NCBI GenBank assembly: GCA_020846005.1
Contig: JADLEQ010000035.1
Location: 1-64,000 of the forward strand
Direction of reading: 5' to 3'
Source of the DNA: Polyangiaceae bacterium
GTDB lineage: Bacteria; Myxococcota_A; Polyangia; Polyangiales; Polyangiaceae
DNA: 64,000 bases
The notes beneath the pieces were generated by a model. That model was not told the origin of the DNA and searched no databases. It saw nothing but the letters and a program-made list of their open reading frames with translations. Below are positions 1-8,920 of this stretch, piece after piece. Made by a program: the position numbers and the translations under genes. Numbering within the stretch: position 1 is the first letter of the stretch; every line of letters starts with the position of its first letter.

Positions 1-168
1 ACTCTTCGCCGGGCGGGGCGTGAGGTCGACCACGTTGGCGAGCACGTGGACCTCGCGATGGTAGGTGGCGGCCACGAGCGCCCAGGCTTCGTCGAAGCGT
101 TCGCTCTGGTCCCAGCCGCGCATGGTCGGAATGGCCTGCGCCCCGTGCGCGCCCCAGCGCATGCCGCT
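1..168 (-). pseudogene. C-terminal fragment of an ISKra4-like transposase
   Basis: Read on the minus strand, this stretch gives an open peptide that runs off the left window edge. It contains SGMRWGAHGAQAIPTMRG followed by SERFDEAWALVAATYHREV. This resembles the C-terminal tail of ISKra4-group transposases (an S/G-x-R-W motif, then a GAQAI.. LR segment and a DxAW motif). Upstream of about 170 the same frame degenerates into Arg/Pro/Ala-rich sequence with no family resemblance, so only the tail survives. It could also be a genomic gene carrying a similar motif; the family call is from memory of the motif pattern. Confidence 0.42.
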
Positions 169-336
169 TCGCCGCGAGGGCGAGCTCCGGGCGGGTCGAG
201 GTGGCGCGCGCAGCGCAGCGCTGAGCACGAAGCGTCGACGGTCGTGCGGCCTGCCGCGAGAGCGCCCGCGACTCCGGCGACCGGCCGTGCGGCGTCCCGC
301 CGGCCGGGCTGACATCGTGCCCTCCTGGTGCGGGGC

Positions 337-609
337 TCACGGCGCGCGGGCACACCGGCGCTGGTCGTGGCTCTCGCGGTGGCGCGGGCTGTGCAGCGCG
401 GGATCCCAGCGACGCTCATCCTGGATCCGGCGCTGGCCCCACGATGGGTCCTCGCGCTTCAGCGTCACGCTCGGCTCGATCACCTTCGCGTCGACCGGCG
501 GCCGCCGCCCGTGGTGGACGAGCCGGCGGCTCGACCGGAGGCGCGTCGCCCAGCGGCGCAGCGGTGGCGTCTGGGCCGCGACGTAGCGGCGCCGGAACAT
601 CGCGGCGCG
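337..609 (-). pseudogene. Remnant of an IS3/IS481-type integrase-core transposase
   Basis: The minus-strand reading holds RRPPVDAKVIEPSVTLKRED followed by PSWGQRRIQDE. This matches the region just before the DDE core in IS3/IS481-type transposases, where a 'L.L..ENP.WGYRRI.GEL' motif is typical. After QDE the alignment continues in a different frame (VAGIPR.. ATVRAT-like), so a frameshift has broken the gene. No DDE catalytic residues and no terminal inverted repeats are visible. It lies next to the ISKra4-like remnant, which supports a decayed mobile-element patch. Confidence 0.35.
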
Positions 610-738
610 GCGCGTGAGCAGGCACGGGAACACCGGACCGGCGCGAGCGCCCCCGCGCGACGCGATGCCCTGGATCGACGCGGCCGCGCGGGATACGCAG
701 GGCGCGAGCACGGGTGCGGAAGGGATGCGACGGGGCGC

Positions 739-1069
739 CTGCGCGCGTTCTACGATGACTGCGCTCAGGCGCAGCAATCCCTGAACCTTCCGCTGCGCAC
801 GAGCCGTCCCGTCGCCGGACGCGGCGACGACCTCCTGCTCCGCGAGCTCGACTGCGCCGTGCTCCACTTCGGCCTCGAGACGCTGGATCGGACCGCCGGC
901 GCAGGCAAAGGCTACGACCAGACCGTCAGGGGCGTGTTCGTCGAGGCATCCGAGGCCTATCCCCGGGGCCGCGATCCGAGGGAGCACGCACGTCCAGGTC
1001 GCCGTCCGCGATGAGCGGTGCATCCTGAGTTACTTCGTCCGGACGAACCATACTGAGGAGGAGCAGTGA
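739..1069 (+). pseudogene. Hypothetical gene broken by a frameshift near 960
   Basis: Two protein-like pieces lie in adjacent frames. The first reads LRAFYDDCAQAQQSLNLPL... to GVFVEASEAY. The second, one frame over, begins after a CCCCGGGG run at 961-968 with PGAAIRGSTHVQVAVRD and ends ...SYFVRTNHTEEEQ at the stop 1067-1069. Joined, they look like one protein of about 110 residues or more; the start is not identifiable (739 is only where protein-like sequence begins in the first frame). The stop overlaps the GTG of the next gene as GTGA, a sign of former translational coupling. I do not recognise the family. A homopolymer sequencing error is an alternative to a real frameshift. Confidence 0.4.
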
Positions 1070-1634
1070 CGAACCCGCCTCGATGGCCGCACGCTGACGC
1101 CCACCGCCGGGCGAGCGAGGACCTCCGAAGCCACGGCCCTGAGCGGCAGCGAGAGCGCATGCGCGCGGCCGGGGTGGTCGGGGTCACGACTCGACTCGGC
1201 GACGAGCTGCGCGTCGTCGGGCGGCTCGGCACCCGGCGGTACGGCATCGTCGTCGGCGCCGACCAGGCGGGGCACGGGCGCGTACACGTCGCGCACGACG
1301 ACGGCGCCGGCGGGGTGGTCGAGGCGCTCGACGTGTTCGCTGCAGGTCGGCGGGTCGAGCTGATCCAGCGCGCTCTCCCTGGACGCGAATACGACGTCGC
1401 CGCGCACGCCATGGCCCGCCGGGGCTGCGCTTCGCCATCAGCAGCTTCGGCGTCGGGGCCGTTGGAGCGCCGCCAGCGACCGCACCGCCTCCGAGCGTTG
1501 GGCCCGCGCTGCTCGGTGCACTCCTGGCAGGTGCCGGCCTCGCTGCGCTCGCGGTGGCTCTCTCCGAGGACCGTGAGTGGGACGAGAACATCGGGCGCTA
1601 CCGCGACGCCCGCGGGGAGTTCGCGGCCGGGTAG
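1066..1634 (+). pseudogene. Degenerate LRAT-like (NlpC/P60-fold) protein, frameshifted
   Basis: The GTG at 1066 has a strong Shine-Dalgarno (GAGGAGGA, 1055-1062) and overlaps the upstream stop. The frame reads GDELRVVGRLGTRRYGIVVG ... VVEALDVFAAGRRVELIQRA. This resembles lecithin-retinol-acyltransferase-like domains (GD.I.V.. HyGIyvG ... sl.eF..G..i). Around 1410-1440 the reading shifts by one frame into a tail with a hydrophobic helix (ALLGALLAGAGLAALAVAL) and ends ..DARGEFAAG at 1632-1634. The position of the family's catalytic His (HyGI) is Arg here, and no NCEHF cysteine motif is found, so any enzyme would be inactive. The family assignment is tentative. Confidence 0.42.
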
Positions 1635-1704
1635 GGCGTGGAGTCTCCCGCCACCCGCTCCACGCGTGCTCCTACACCTCGGCTGACTCGCGACCGCCCA
1701 CGCG

Positions 1705-1887
1705 CTAGAGGGCGACGCTGGCGCCGACGACCGCGCCGGCGAGCGGCGGCGCGGCCAGGCAGGACGCGCCGCGGCTCAGCAGCTCCTGCACAGCGGCGAG
1801 CGTACGGTCGCGGCCGCCGGCGGTCACCGCCAGCACGCGCGGGGCGCGGAGGGCACCCTGCGAGCGGTACGGAACGTCCGCTACCAC
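1705..1887 (-). CDS. Short hypothetical protein, possibly a gene 3' fragment
   Basis: A GTG-started minus-strand frame of about 60 residues reads VADVPYRSQGALRAPRVLAV and ends LAGAVVGASVAL. Its composition is protein-like, with a hydrophobic C-terminus, and the frame stays open some way upstream without a convincing start. It sits downstream of the methyltransferase gene on the same strand. I do not recognise a family; it may be the 3' end of a decayed gene in the mobile-element patch rather than a functional small protein. Confidence 0.25.
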   Translation of the reverse strand: MVADVPYRSQGALRAPRVLAVTAGGRDRTLAAVQELLSRGASCLAAPPLAGAVVGASVAL

Positions 1888-2024
1888 GGTCGCTGCACCC
1901 GCCGAGTCGGCTCGCCTCGTCTGGCGACACGGCGCCGGGCCGCCGCCCTGCGGTCCTCACGCGGTCGCAGCGTCCGCGCGCTGCGTCGCGCCGCCGCCCG
2001 CGCCGCCGGATCCCCGCTCGCCGC

Positions 2025-2846
2025 TCAGTCCACTCGCCGCGCGCCCGCGCAGCCGACGACGACGCTCAGCTCGAACTTCGTCTCCGACCAGTAGCGATCG
2101 ATCGCCTCGCGCACGTACTCGAGGGGCTTCTTCAGATCGTGGCCCGCCATGCTGCGCCGGATCTCCGGCAGGATCAGCAGACGCGAGGACGGATCCTCGA
2201 AGAACGCGCGGCCGCTGTCGAAGGAGAGCGACATCGGGCGGAGCTCCACGTCTACGTCCTCGAGGCCGACGCCCTCGAGCTCCTCGGACAGCGACTCGAT
2301 CGTCGGGCGCAGCCCCCACGCGAGGTCGACGGCCTTCCCGAGGTCGCCGTCGTCGAACTTCAACGCGTACTCGCGCAGCAGGTCGGCGATCTCGACGAAC
2401 GAGCCGCGCATGGGGAGCGCCACGAGCGCTTGGCCCCCGGCGTAGAGCAGGCCGGCCATCTCGTTCAGCAGCTCGCCGCGCTCGTCCAGGTCGCCGATGG
2501 GGTGCAGCGCTACCACGTGGGAGAAGCTCTGGCCGTCGAGCGGGCTCGGCAGCTCCGTCACCTCCAGGTACTGCAGGTCGGCGTTCGACATCGCCGCCTT
2601 GTTCCGAGCCAGGTCGAGGGCCTCCGGGGAGCAGTCGATGCCGACGAGCGACGCGGTGCCGAGGAAGCGGACGAGGTCGGCGTCGAGGTAGCCCGTCCGG
2701 CAGCCGAGGTGCGCGATGCGACCCTCCGGGCACGGGAGCAGCATCTCGAGCGCCAGGTTCCCGAAGAGCGAGAGGTATCGCGGGACGACGAACGTCTCGA
2801 CCACCGCCACGTCGGCCGGCGAGAGCACCTCGGTGGGGAAAGTCAC
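2025..2846 (-). CDS. Class I SAM-dependent methyltransferase
   Basis: Predicted cytosolic methyltransferase of 273 residues. The SAM-binding signature is visible as IAHLGCRTGYLDADL (motif I; the glycine-rich loop reads HLGCRTG) at about residues 43-57, followed by LVGIDCSPEALDLAR (acidic residue of motif II). Then come the LQYLEVTELPSPL segment and a FSHVVALHPIGDLD motif IV-like strand. The C-terminal part contains an extended acidic region (EELEGVGLEDVDVELRP) typical of substrate-binding additions. The substrate cannot be read from sequence. The ATG at 2846 is the natural start, with sequence matching the fold from the N-terminus. It is transcribed away from the divergent M23 peptidase gene. 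Confidence 0.8.
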   Translation of the reverse strand: MTFPTEVLSPADVAVVETFVVPRYLSLFGNLALEMLLPCPEGRIAHLGCRTGYLDADLVRFLGTASLVGIDCSPEALDLARNKAAMSNADLQYLEVTELPSPLDGQSFSHVVALHPIGDLDERGELLNEMAGLLYAGGQALVALPMRGSFVEIADLLREYALKFDDGDLGKAVDLAWGLRPTIESLSEELEGVGLEDVDVELRPMSLSFDSGRAFFEDPSSRLLILPEIRRSMAGHDLKKPLEYVREAIDRYWSETKFELSVVVGCAGARRVD

Positions 2847-2959
2847 GGCGTGCCTCAGTTATCGAAGCGACCGCGCGGGATCAACCGCCTGGGCGCAACT
2901 CGCAGGCGCCGGCGCCGCGCGCCGTGCGCGCCCGCCTCGGGCAGCGTACGCTCGCGGGC

Positions 2960-3787
2960 GTGGACCCCGTCGCGCGCGTGGCGCTCTGGCTCGGCGCGAT
3001 CGCCGCGCTCTCGGCGCTCGCCCGGCCCGCGCCCGACGCGCCCGACGGCGCGAGCTCCCCGCGCGCGGCGGCCTCCGGCCCGGGGCAGCCCCTGGTCGCC
3101 GCCTGCGGGCCGGGCACCCTCCCGGACGACGGCGTGTGCATCCCCGTACCGAGGCTCGGCGTGGGCGCCCCCGAGCTCGAGGCGGCCGAGGGCTCGCACC
3201 GTGATGCGTCGGGCCGCACGCGGACGTACGAGCACATCCCCCGCAGGCCCGAGCGCCCCGACGACTACCGCCGCTATCGCTTCCCGGTGCCGCTGCTGCC
3301 CGGGCAGTCCTTCGTGAGCAGCGGCTACGATCTGCACCTCCCCGGCTCCAATCAGCGGCAGGGGCTGGGGTTCTCCACGGTCGGGCACGGCGGCGTCGAT
3401 GTGGCGCAGGCGCGCGGCACCGAGGTGCGCGCCGTCGCCCTCGAGGGGCAAGAGGGGGACGCCGAGGTGGTCTTCACGGGGGAGCTCTTCGGCGCCTCGG
3501 TGGTCACCCTCCACGCCGTGCGCGCGGCGGGGCGGGTACGGGAGTACGTGGTGATCCACGGCCACCTGGAGGCCGCGGCGCCGGGCCTCCTGCCGGGGAC
3601 GCCCGTGCGCGAGGGGACGCTCCTCGGCAGCGTCGGGGACACCGGCAGCCCCGGGATCGTGCATCTGCACCTCGAGGTGCGACAGGTGCGCGAGAAGGTC
3701 GCGATCCGGAGCGTCGCCGGCGGGGCGCTCGCGCGGAGCGAGCACTCCGTCGTCTGCGATCCGCGCAACGTGCTCCCGCTGCGTTGA
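2960..3787 (+). CDS. M23-family (LytM) peptidase, exported
   Basis: Exported peptidase-like protein of about 275 residues, expected to cut peptidoglycan cross-links. The GTG at 2960 is preferred over one at 2924 because it begins a signal-peptide-like stretch (VARVALWLGAIAALSALA). The zinc-site motifs of the family are present: GHGGVDVAQ (HxxxD) in the middle and HLHLEV (HxH) near the end, plus a VIHGHLE strand before it. The middle of the protein also has an ACGPGTLPDDGVCIPV disulphide-like pair. All metal ligands seem intact, so it may be active rather than a degenerate LytM regulator. It ends 17 bp from the convergent von Willebrand lipoprotein gene. Confidence 0.78.
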   Translation: MDPVARVALWLGAIAALSALARPAPDAPDGASSPRAAASGPGQPLVAACGPGTLPDDGVCIPVPRLGVGAPELEAAEGSHRDASGRTRTYEHIPRRPERPDDYRRYRFPVPLLPGQSFVSSGYDLHLPGSNQRQGLGFSTVGHGGVDVAQARGTEVRAVALEGQEGDAEVVFTGELFGASVVTLHAVRAAGRVREYVVIHGHLEAAAPGLLPGTPVREGTLLGSVGDTGSPGIVHLHLEVRQVREKVAIRSVAGGALARSEHSVVCDPRNVLPLR

Positions 3788-3804
3788 GCCCGCGCGCGCT
3801 CGGA

Positions 3805-6174
3805 CTACCAGGCCTCGATCGGCTCCAGCGCGGAGCCCGGGCACGACAGCAGCAGCGTCGAGCCGGGGGCCGGGAGCGAGGACTCCGCCGTGGAGACGAA
3901 ATGCAACCTGCGGCGCCGCTCCGGCGCGCAGTCCTGCACGAGCGGGCCCTCCTCCACGTAGCACCACCCCGGCCTCGCGAGCTCCGGGGACGGCTCCGTC
4001 TGGCAGGGTGCGTAGTCTCTGGACGACGCCGGCGTGAGCTCACACACGCAGAGCGCGCCGCACGACCCCGTCTCGGCGTGCACCGCCACGCGCGCGGCCT
4101 CGGTGGCCGCCGCGCCCGCCGGGGCGCGGCCGGGCTCGTCGCACCCGCAGGCGCCCCCCTCCTCGCGCCACCGGACCTCGTGCACCGCGCACGCCGACCT
4201 CCCCGTCACCGGATCCACGGGGAGCGCGCGCGGCAGGCACCACGGCGCGAGCACCTCCCGCGCGCGCTCGGCGAGCGCGTCGAACGCCGGCCCGAGCCCG
4301 TACCCCGCTGCGGTCGGCTCGCCGGTGAGCACCTTGGGGCAGATCGAGGCGACCACCGCCTGGTCGCCGAGGTCGCGGAGCAGCGCGAGGGGACGGGTGC
4401 CCGGGTACGCCCCGGACCGGACCTGCACCGCCGTGCCAGCCTCACAGAGGGGGCGCGTGGCGGTCGCCGGCAGCCCGGGCCGGCAGGCGCAGAGGCCGGG
4501 CGCCGTCGTGCAGTCGCGGGGCGTAGGCAGCGGGAACGTGCACGCGTACTGCAGATCGTCGTGGCCGGCGATCTCGTACTCGTTGCCGTTGATGGGGTTG
4601 GTGACGCCGGGGGGCGTCGTCGTCACCTCGGGCACGAGGGGGTGCGGGATCGGCTGGCCATCGTCGAGCCGCTGGTCCCACGTCTCGCGCAGGAACGGAT
4701 CCGAGGGGGGCACGCCGCGCGCCGGATCGCCGACCAAGACGTCCCAGCGCCCGCGCGCCTCGAGCTCGGACGCGCTGAGGTACGTGAGCCCCGGGCCGGC
4801 CAGCGAGGCGTCGTCCGCGAGGTCCTGCCACGGCACGCCGACGACCCCAGCGAAGAACACGCGCCCCGGATCGCGCGGGCTCCCGCCTCCTGCGCTCGCG
4901 CCGAGGAGGAGCGGGTTCGGCACCGAGAGTCCCACCAGGTCGGCGCAGTCCGCCCGAGCGTCGAACGGGAGCCCCAGCGCGTCACGCCGGCGCCGCTCAC
5001 CCCGACACGAGCAGTCGGCGTCGCCGTACGGCGACGCCGGACAGAGGCGAAGATCCTTCAGCCCGGCCACGTAGCGGCCCACCGGATGCAGGAGTTCGAT
5101 CCCGAAGCGGCGCTGCTGATCGAAGCACCGCAGCGCGACCTGATCCTCGGCGGCCGAGAGGGGTCCGCGCGCGCACTCGGAGTCCTGGTCGAGGGGCGCG
5201 CAGCCCTCGGGCACGACCGCCTCGGCGTCGATGCAGAACCGGCAGCACGGGCTGTTCGGATCCGTCGCGCACGCGGCGGTCGCGCGCCCGAGCATCGGCT
5301 CGTTCGAGCCGATGACCCAGGCCAACCCGGAGTCGCGCAGGGAGCAGTCGTTCTCGTCCGTCAGCATGGCGATGAGGACGAGCGAGTCCGGCCGCAGGAA
5401 GGCGGCGCGCTGCGCGAGGACGACGTCGTCGAGGACGGGCTGCCCCGCGGCGTCGCGCTCGCGGTCCGTGATCCCCTCCGTCGTCCGGATCACGGCCCGC
5501 GGCGGCGCTGGATCGACCAGGAACCGGTACCACGCCTCGAGGGGAGCCTCGTACCCGCACCCGTCCGCGCCCGCGCCGAGGACGTGCGCGCGCAGGTCGG
5601 CGGCGAAGGCGGCCGGATCCGGCTGGGCACCCGCGCCCCACGCGAGGAAGCCCGCGCCGCCGGGATCGGGGAGCCCGGCTCGGACCGCGGGGACGAGCCG
5701 GCCGTGGTCGTCCCCTCCCCCGGTGCTCCCCGTGCCGGGGCAGATGTCGCCGCCCGCCGAGCCGAGGCTCGAGGTGATCACCCCGACGTGGAGATCGCGG
5801 ATGGGCGGGAACTGCCGTGACTGCCCCGCGGGGCACGTACCCCCGGACCCTCCCGGAGCCGGCCCGGTGACGGTGCCCTCGGCGTCGACGCACGGCGGAT
5901 CGACCAGACGCTGGACGAGGCGTGGCACGGCGTCCGCGAGCAGGGGCTGCTTGTCCTGCATCCCGAGGGAGTCGTCGACCACCAGGAGCAGGTCGGCGCG
6001 CTCGACGCGCTGCGGATCCACGAACGGCACCGGCTCCGTCGGCCCCTCGCACGTCCAGTCGTCGCCCTGCTGGCGGTCGACGGGATCGCCGCCGCCGCAC
6101 GCGCCGGCGAGCCAGAGGCTCGCTCCCACCCCGCCGGCCCACGCCGTCCGGCTCCGTCGGCTCGCTCGTCTCAT
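3805..6174 (-). CDS. von Willebrand factor A-like lipoprotein, paralogue 1
   Basis: Large surface lipoprotein of about 789 residues. The ATG at 6174 is chosen because a GAGGAGAT Shine-Dalgarno lies about 8 nt upstream and the signal peptide ends in the lipobox LAGAC; a longer in-frame start at 6240 would put 22 residues before it. The N-terminal vWA-like domain reads LLLVVDDSLGMQDKQPLL, then GVITSSLG, and IAMLTDENDCSL. The later half shares cysteine-rich blocks with the two paralogues downstream (SPCCRFC, SPYGDADCSC, GVPWQDLA, WCYVEEGPLV). The metal site reads DxSxG here instead of DxSxS, so metal-dependent adhesion may be impaired. Its ligand is unknown. The family appears characteristic of myxobacteria. 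Confidence 0.75.
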   Translation of the reverse strand: MRRASRRSRTAWAGGVGASLWLAGACGGGDPVDRQQGDDWTCEGPTEPVPFVDPQRVERADLLLVVDDSLGMQDKQPLLADAVPRLVQRLVDPPCVDAEGTVTGPAPGGSGGTCPAGQSRQFPPIRDLHVGVITSSLGSAGGDICPGTGSTGGGDDHGRLVPAVRAGLPDPGGAGFLAWGAGAQPDPAAFAADLRAHVLGAGADGCGYEAPLEAWYRFLVDPAPPRAVIRTTEGITDRERDAAGQPVLDDVVLAQRAAFLRPDSLVLIAMLTDENDCSLRDSGLAWVIGSNEPMLGRATAACATDPNSPCCRFCIDAEAVVPEGCAPLDQDSECARGPLSAAEDQVALRCFDQQRRFGIELLHPVGRYVAGLKDLRLCPASPYGDADCSCRGERRRRDALGLPFDARADCADLVGLSVPNPLLLGASAGGGSPRDPGRVFFAGVVGVPWQDLADDASLAGPGLTYLSASELEARGRWDVLVGDPARGVPPSDPFLRETWDQRLDDGQPIPHPLVPEVTTTPPGVTNPINGNEYEIAGHDDLQYACTFPLPTPRDCTTAPGLCACRPGLPATATRPLCEAGTAVQVRSGAYPGTRPLALLRDLGDQAVVASICPKVLTGEPTAAGYGLGPAFDALAERAREVLAPWCLPRALPVDPVTGRSACAVHEVRWREEGGACGCDEPGRAPAGAAATEAARVAVHAETGSCGALCVCELTPASSRDYAPCQTEPSPELARPGWCYVEEGPLVQDCAPERRRRLHFVSTAESSLPAPGSTLLLSCPGSALEPIEAW

Positions 6175-6250
6175 CTCTGGGATCTCCTCGCCGGGGCTCG
6201 ACCGTCGTCCATAGTGCCCTACCCACCCGAGCGCGTTCAAGCCGGCGCGC

Positions 6251-8722
6251 CTAGTCGCTCGCCGCGCCCGTGGACAGGCCCGCGCCGAGGCAGGCCAACG
6301 TCAACACCGCGCCCGGGCGCGGCGTGGGCGTCGCCTCGGTGCCGACGAACCTGAGGAGTCGCCGCTCCGTGGCCGGGCACTCCGCCACCAGCGGGCCCTC
6401 CTCGAGGTAGCACCAGGCGACCTCATCCTGCACCGGGCGCGGATCGGTGGCGCACGCCTCCCGCGCCGCCGCGGACGGAGTGGGGAGTTCACACACGCAG
6501 AGATCCTCGCAGCCCCCGCGGGGCGTGCCGCCGCACTGACCCGTCGCCCGGAGCTGGCGTCGCACTGCCGCGGCGACGGCGTCGCTGGCGGGCGCCCGCC
6601 CTTCGACCCCGCACGAGCAGCGCTCGTCCTCGGCCGGAGCCCACGACTCGGCGATGCGACACGCGACCTCCCCGGTGGCGGGATCGATCTGCAGCTTCCG
6701 CGGCAGGCATTTCGCGTAGAGCCTGTCCTTCAGCCGCTCGACCAGCCCGTCGAGCGCAGGGGTGTACCCGAACCCCGGATCGTCCGGGGAGCCGGTGGCG
6801 TCCTTGGGGCAGATGGAAGCGACGATGGCGTTGTCGCCGAGGTCGCGGAGCACGTTCAGCACGCGCAGCCCCGGGTAGGCCTTCGCCCGCGTCTGGAGCG
6901 TGGTGCCGCCCTCGCACAGCGGCTTGGTCGGCGTGGACGGGTTGCCGGCCTTGCAGTCGCAGCCCCCGGTGGCGGTCGCGCAGTCGCGCGGCTCGGCGAG
7001 CGGGTAGACACACGCGTACTGCAGGTCGTCGCGGTTCGGGACCTCATACTCGGTGCCGTTCACCGCGTTGGGGGTGCCGCCCGGCGGGACCGTCGCGAGC
7101 CCGGGGAGGAGGGGATGGGCGACCGGGGCCCCGCCGGCGAGGCGGGGGTCGATGTGCTCCACCATGAAGGGATCGGTGGGGTAGCGGCCCTCCGCCGGCT
7201 CTCCGAGGATCACGTCCCAGCGATCCATCGCGTGGAGCTGGCGCGCGGTGAGATAGGTGAGCCCCGGCCCGGAGAGCGAGGCCTCCGTCGCGATGTCCTG
7301 CCACGGGACGCCCACGATCCCAGCCATGTAGACGTTCGCCGGGTCGCGAGGCCGCGCCGCGCCGTGACCGGTGAGGTCGCTGAAGAGCGGGTTGGGGACC
7401 GCCTCCCCCACCCTCGCGCTGCAGTCGCTGGCCTCGTCGAAGGGCAGACACAGCGCCGCCCGCCGAGCCCGCTCCGCGCTGCAGTCGCAGTCCGCGTCCC
7501 CGTACGGCGAGCCCGGGCACAGCTCGTGAACTCGGAGCGCCGTCACGTAGCGGCTCACGGGGTGGCGCAGGTCGAGCCCGAAGCGCCGTCGCTGATCGAA
7601 GCAGCGCGCGTTGCGCCGATCCTCGGCCACGCCGAGGGCGCCCTTCCGGCACTCCGGGTCGTCCGCGAGCGCCCCGCACCCCTCCGGCGGCGCCGACTCC
7701 ACCGTCCCGCAGCTCCGGCAGCACGGGCTGTTCGGGTCGGACGCGCACGCCGCCGTGCCGCGGGGGACGCCGCCCTCCTCCTGACCCACGAGCCAGGAGA
7801 GGCCCGGGACGGCCAGCGAGCAGTCGTTCTCGTCCGTCAACAGCACGATCGCGACCAGCGAGTCCGGCCGCAGGAACGCCGCGCGCTGCGCGATCACGGC
7901 CTCGTCCACGCGCGGGTTCCCCGCCTCGTCCCGCTCCACGTCGGTGGTCGATCTCGCGGTCTTCACCGCGCGTAGCGGCGGCGCCGGGTCGACCAGGAAC
8001 CGGTACCACGCCTCGAGCGGCGCCTCGTACCCGCACCCCCCCTCGCCCACGGCCAGGACCTGCGCGCGGACCGCCGCCTCGAGATCGCTCGTGGCGGCGA
8101 TGCCGCCGGCGTCCGGCGCCCAGGTGAGGAACTCCGTCCACGCCACGCCCGCGGGCATGGGGTACGCGCCGTTCGGGTCGGGCGGCGGGCGCACCGCGCC
8201 GATGAGCCGCCCCCGATCGTCCTCCTCCGCCGACGTGTCGCAGACCTCGCCACCGTAGCCCCCGAGGCTGGAGGAGATCACGCCGACGTGGAGGTCGCGC
8301 ACCGCCTGGAACTCCCTCGCGCCGCTCGGGCACGGGACGCGCGGATCGGCGGGGGTGTCGCCGAGATCACGGCCCTCGGCGTCGACGCACCGGGGCGCCA
8401 CCAGCCGCCGCACGAGGCCGGGGACGGCGCGGGCCAGCAGCGCCTGTTTGTCCGCCATCGAGATCGAGTTGTCGACCACGAGGAGCAGGTCGAGGCGCGG
8501 GACCTCGGAGCGCGGGATCTGCTCGACGATGACGTTCGTCGTCTTCGGCGACGAGCCGACGACGGGGCGGTCGAGGCACGCGGCGCCACCGCCGAGCGGC
8601 GCGGCGACCAGCGCGCCCGCGGTGAGCGCGGCCCGGGCGAGGCGCGACGAGCGGCGCGATGAGCGGCGCGACCTGGAGCGAGACGAGCGGGGGGACGGGC
8701 TACGGAGCGGGGAGGGGGACAT
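6251..8722 (-). CDS. von Willebrand factor A-like lipoprotein, paralogue 2
   Basis: Second tandem copy, about 823 residues from the ATG at 8722 (GGAGG just upstream). The open frame extends to 8815, but that leader is Arg-rich and unlike a protein start. The N-terminus is unusually Arg/Ser-rich (RSPSPRSSRSRSRRSSRRSS) before a hydrophobic segment ending GGGAAC, the likely lipobox Cys. The vWA-like domain has LLLVVDNSISMADKQALL, an intact DxSxS, and IVLLTDENDCSL. The shared cysteine blocks follow (SPCCRSC, SPYGDADCDC, GVPWQDIA, QYACVYPL, WCYLEEGPLV). It is separated from paralogue 1 by 76 bp, so the two are probably co-transcribed; the function is inferred to be surface adhesion or sensing. Confidence 0.76.
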   Translation of the reverse strand: MSPSPLRSPSPRSSRSRSRRSSRRSSRLARAALTAGALVAAPLGGGAACLDRPVVGSSPKTTNVIVEQIPRSEVPRLDLLLVVDNSISMADKQALLARAVPGLVRRLVAPRCVDAEGRDLGDTPADPRVPCPSGAREFQAVRDLHVGVISSSLGGYGGEVCDTSAEEDDRGRLIGAVRPPPDPNGAYPMPAGVAWTEFLTWAPDAGGIAATSDLEAAVRAQVLAVGEGGCGYEAPLEAWYRFLVDPAPPLRAVKTARSTTDVERDEAGNPRVDEAVIAQRAAFLRPDSLVAIVLLTDENDCSLAVPGLSWLVGQEEGGVPRGTAACASDPNSPCCRSCGTVESAPPEGCGALADDPECRKGALGVAEDRRNARCFDQRRRFGLDLRHPVSRYVTALRVHELCPGSPYGDADCDCSAERARRAALCLPFDEASDCSARVGEAVPNPLFSDLTGHGAARPRDPANVYMAGIVGVPWQDIATEASLSGPGLTYLTARQLHAMDRWDVILGEPAEGRYPTDPFMVEHIDPRLAGGAPVAHPLLPGLATVPPGGTPNAVNGTEYEVPNRDDLQYACVYPLAEPRDCATATGGCDCKAGNPSTPTKPLCEGGTTLQTRAKAYPGLRVLNVLRDLGDNAIVASICPKDATGSPDDPGFGYTPALDGLVERLKDRLYAKCLPRKLQIDPATGEVACRIAESWAPAEDERCSCGVEGRAPASDAVAAAVRRQLRATGQCGGTPRGGCEDLCVCELPTPSAAAREACATDPRPVQDEVAWCYLEEGPLVAECPATERRLLRFVGTEATPTPRPGAVLTLACLGAGLSTGAASD

Positions 8723-8849
8723 GGGACCTCCGGGGGTGGGTACCCTCCGCCAGCGCAACGGGCGTGCCGCCCCCAGGGGCCGCTCGCGCGCGCGTCGTGA
8801 CGCCGCGCTCGCCAACGACGTTGCCGAACCGCGGCTCGGCGGCGCCCGC

Positions 8850-8859
8850 GCGTTGGCGC
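8850..8859. promoter_or_regulatory. GCGTTGGCGC half-site upstream of von Willebrand paralogue 2
   Basis: The decamer GCGTTGGCGC lies in the gap between the response regulator gene and paralogue 2. It is identical to one arm of the perfect palindrome at 12272-12292, upstream of paralogue 3. Both precede genes of the same family, so it could be an operator half-site. Only a short GC-rich match supports this. Confidence 0.25.
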
Positions 8860-8920
8860 CCGGCGCTCGCCGGGACGGCGCGCCCCGAGGGGCCCCCAGC
8901 CGGCGCCCGGGCTGCCGCGC

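Noticed and set aside
2924-2959. GTG at 2924 as the M23 peptidase start
   Set aside because: The GTG at 2960 leads directly into a clean signal peptide, and the 12 extra residues from 2924 are Arg-rich and unlike a signal sequence start. It remains possible.
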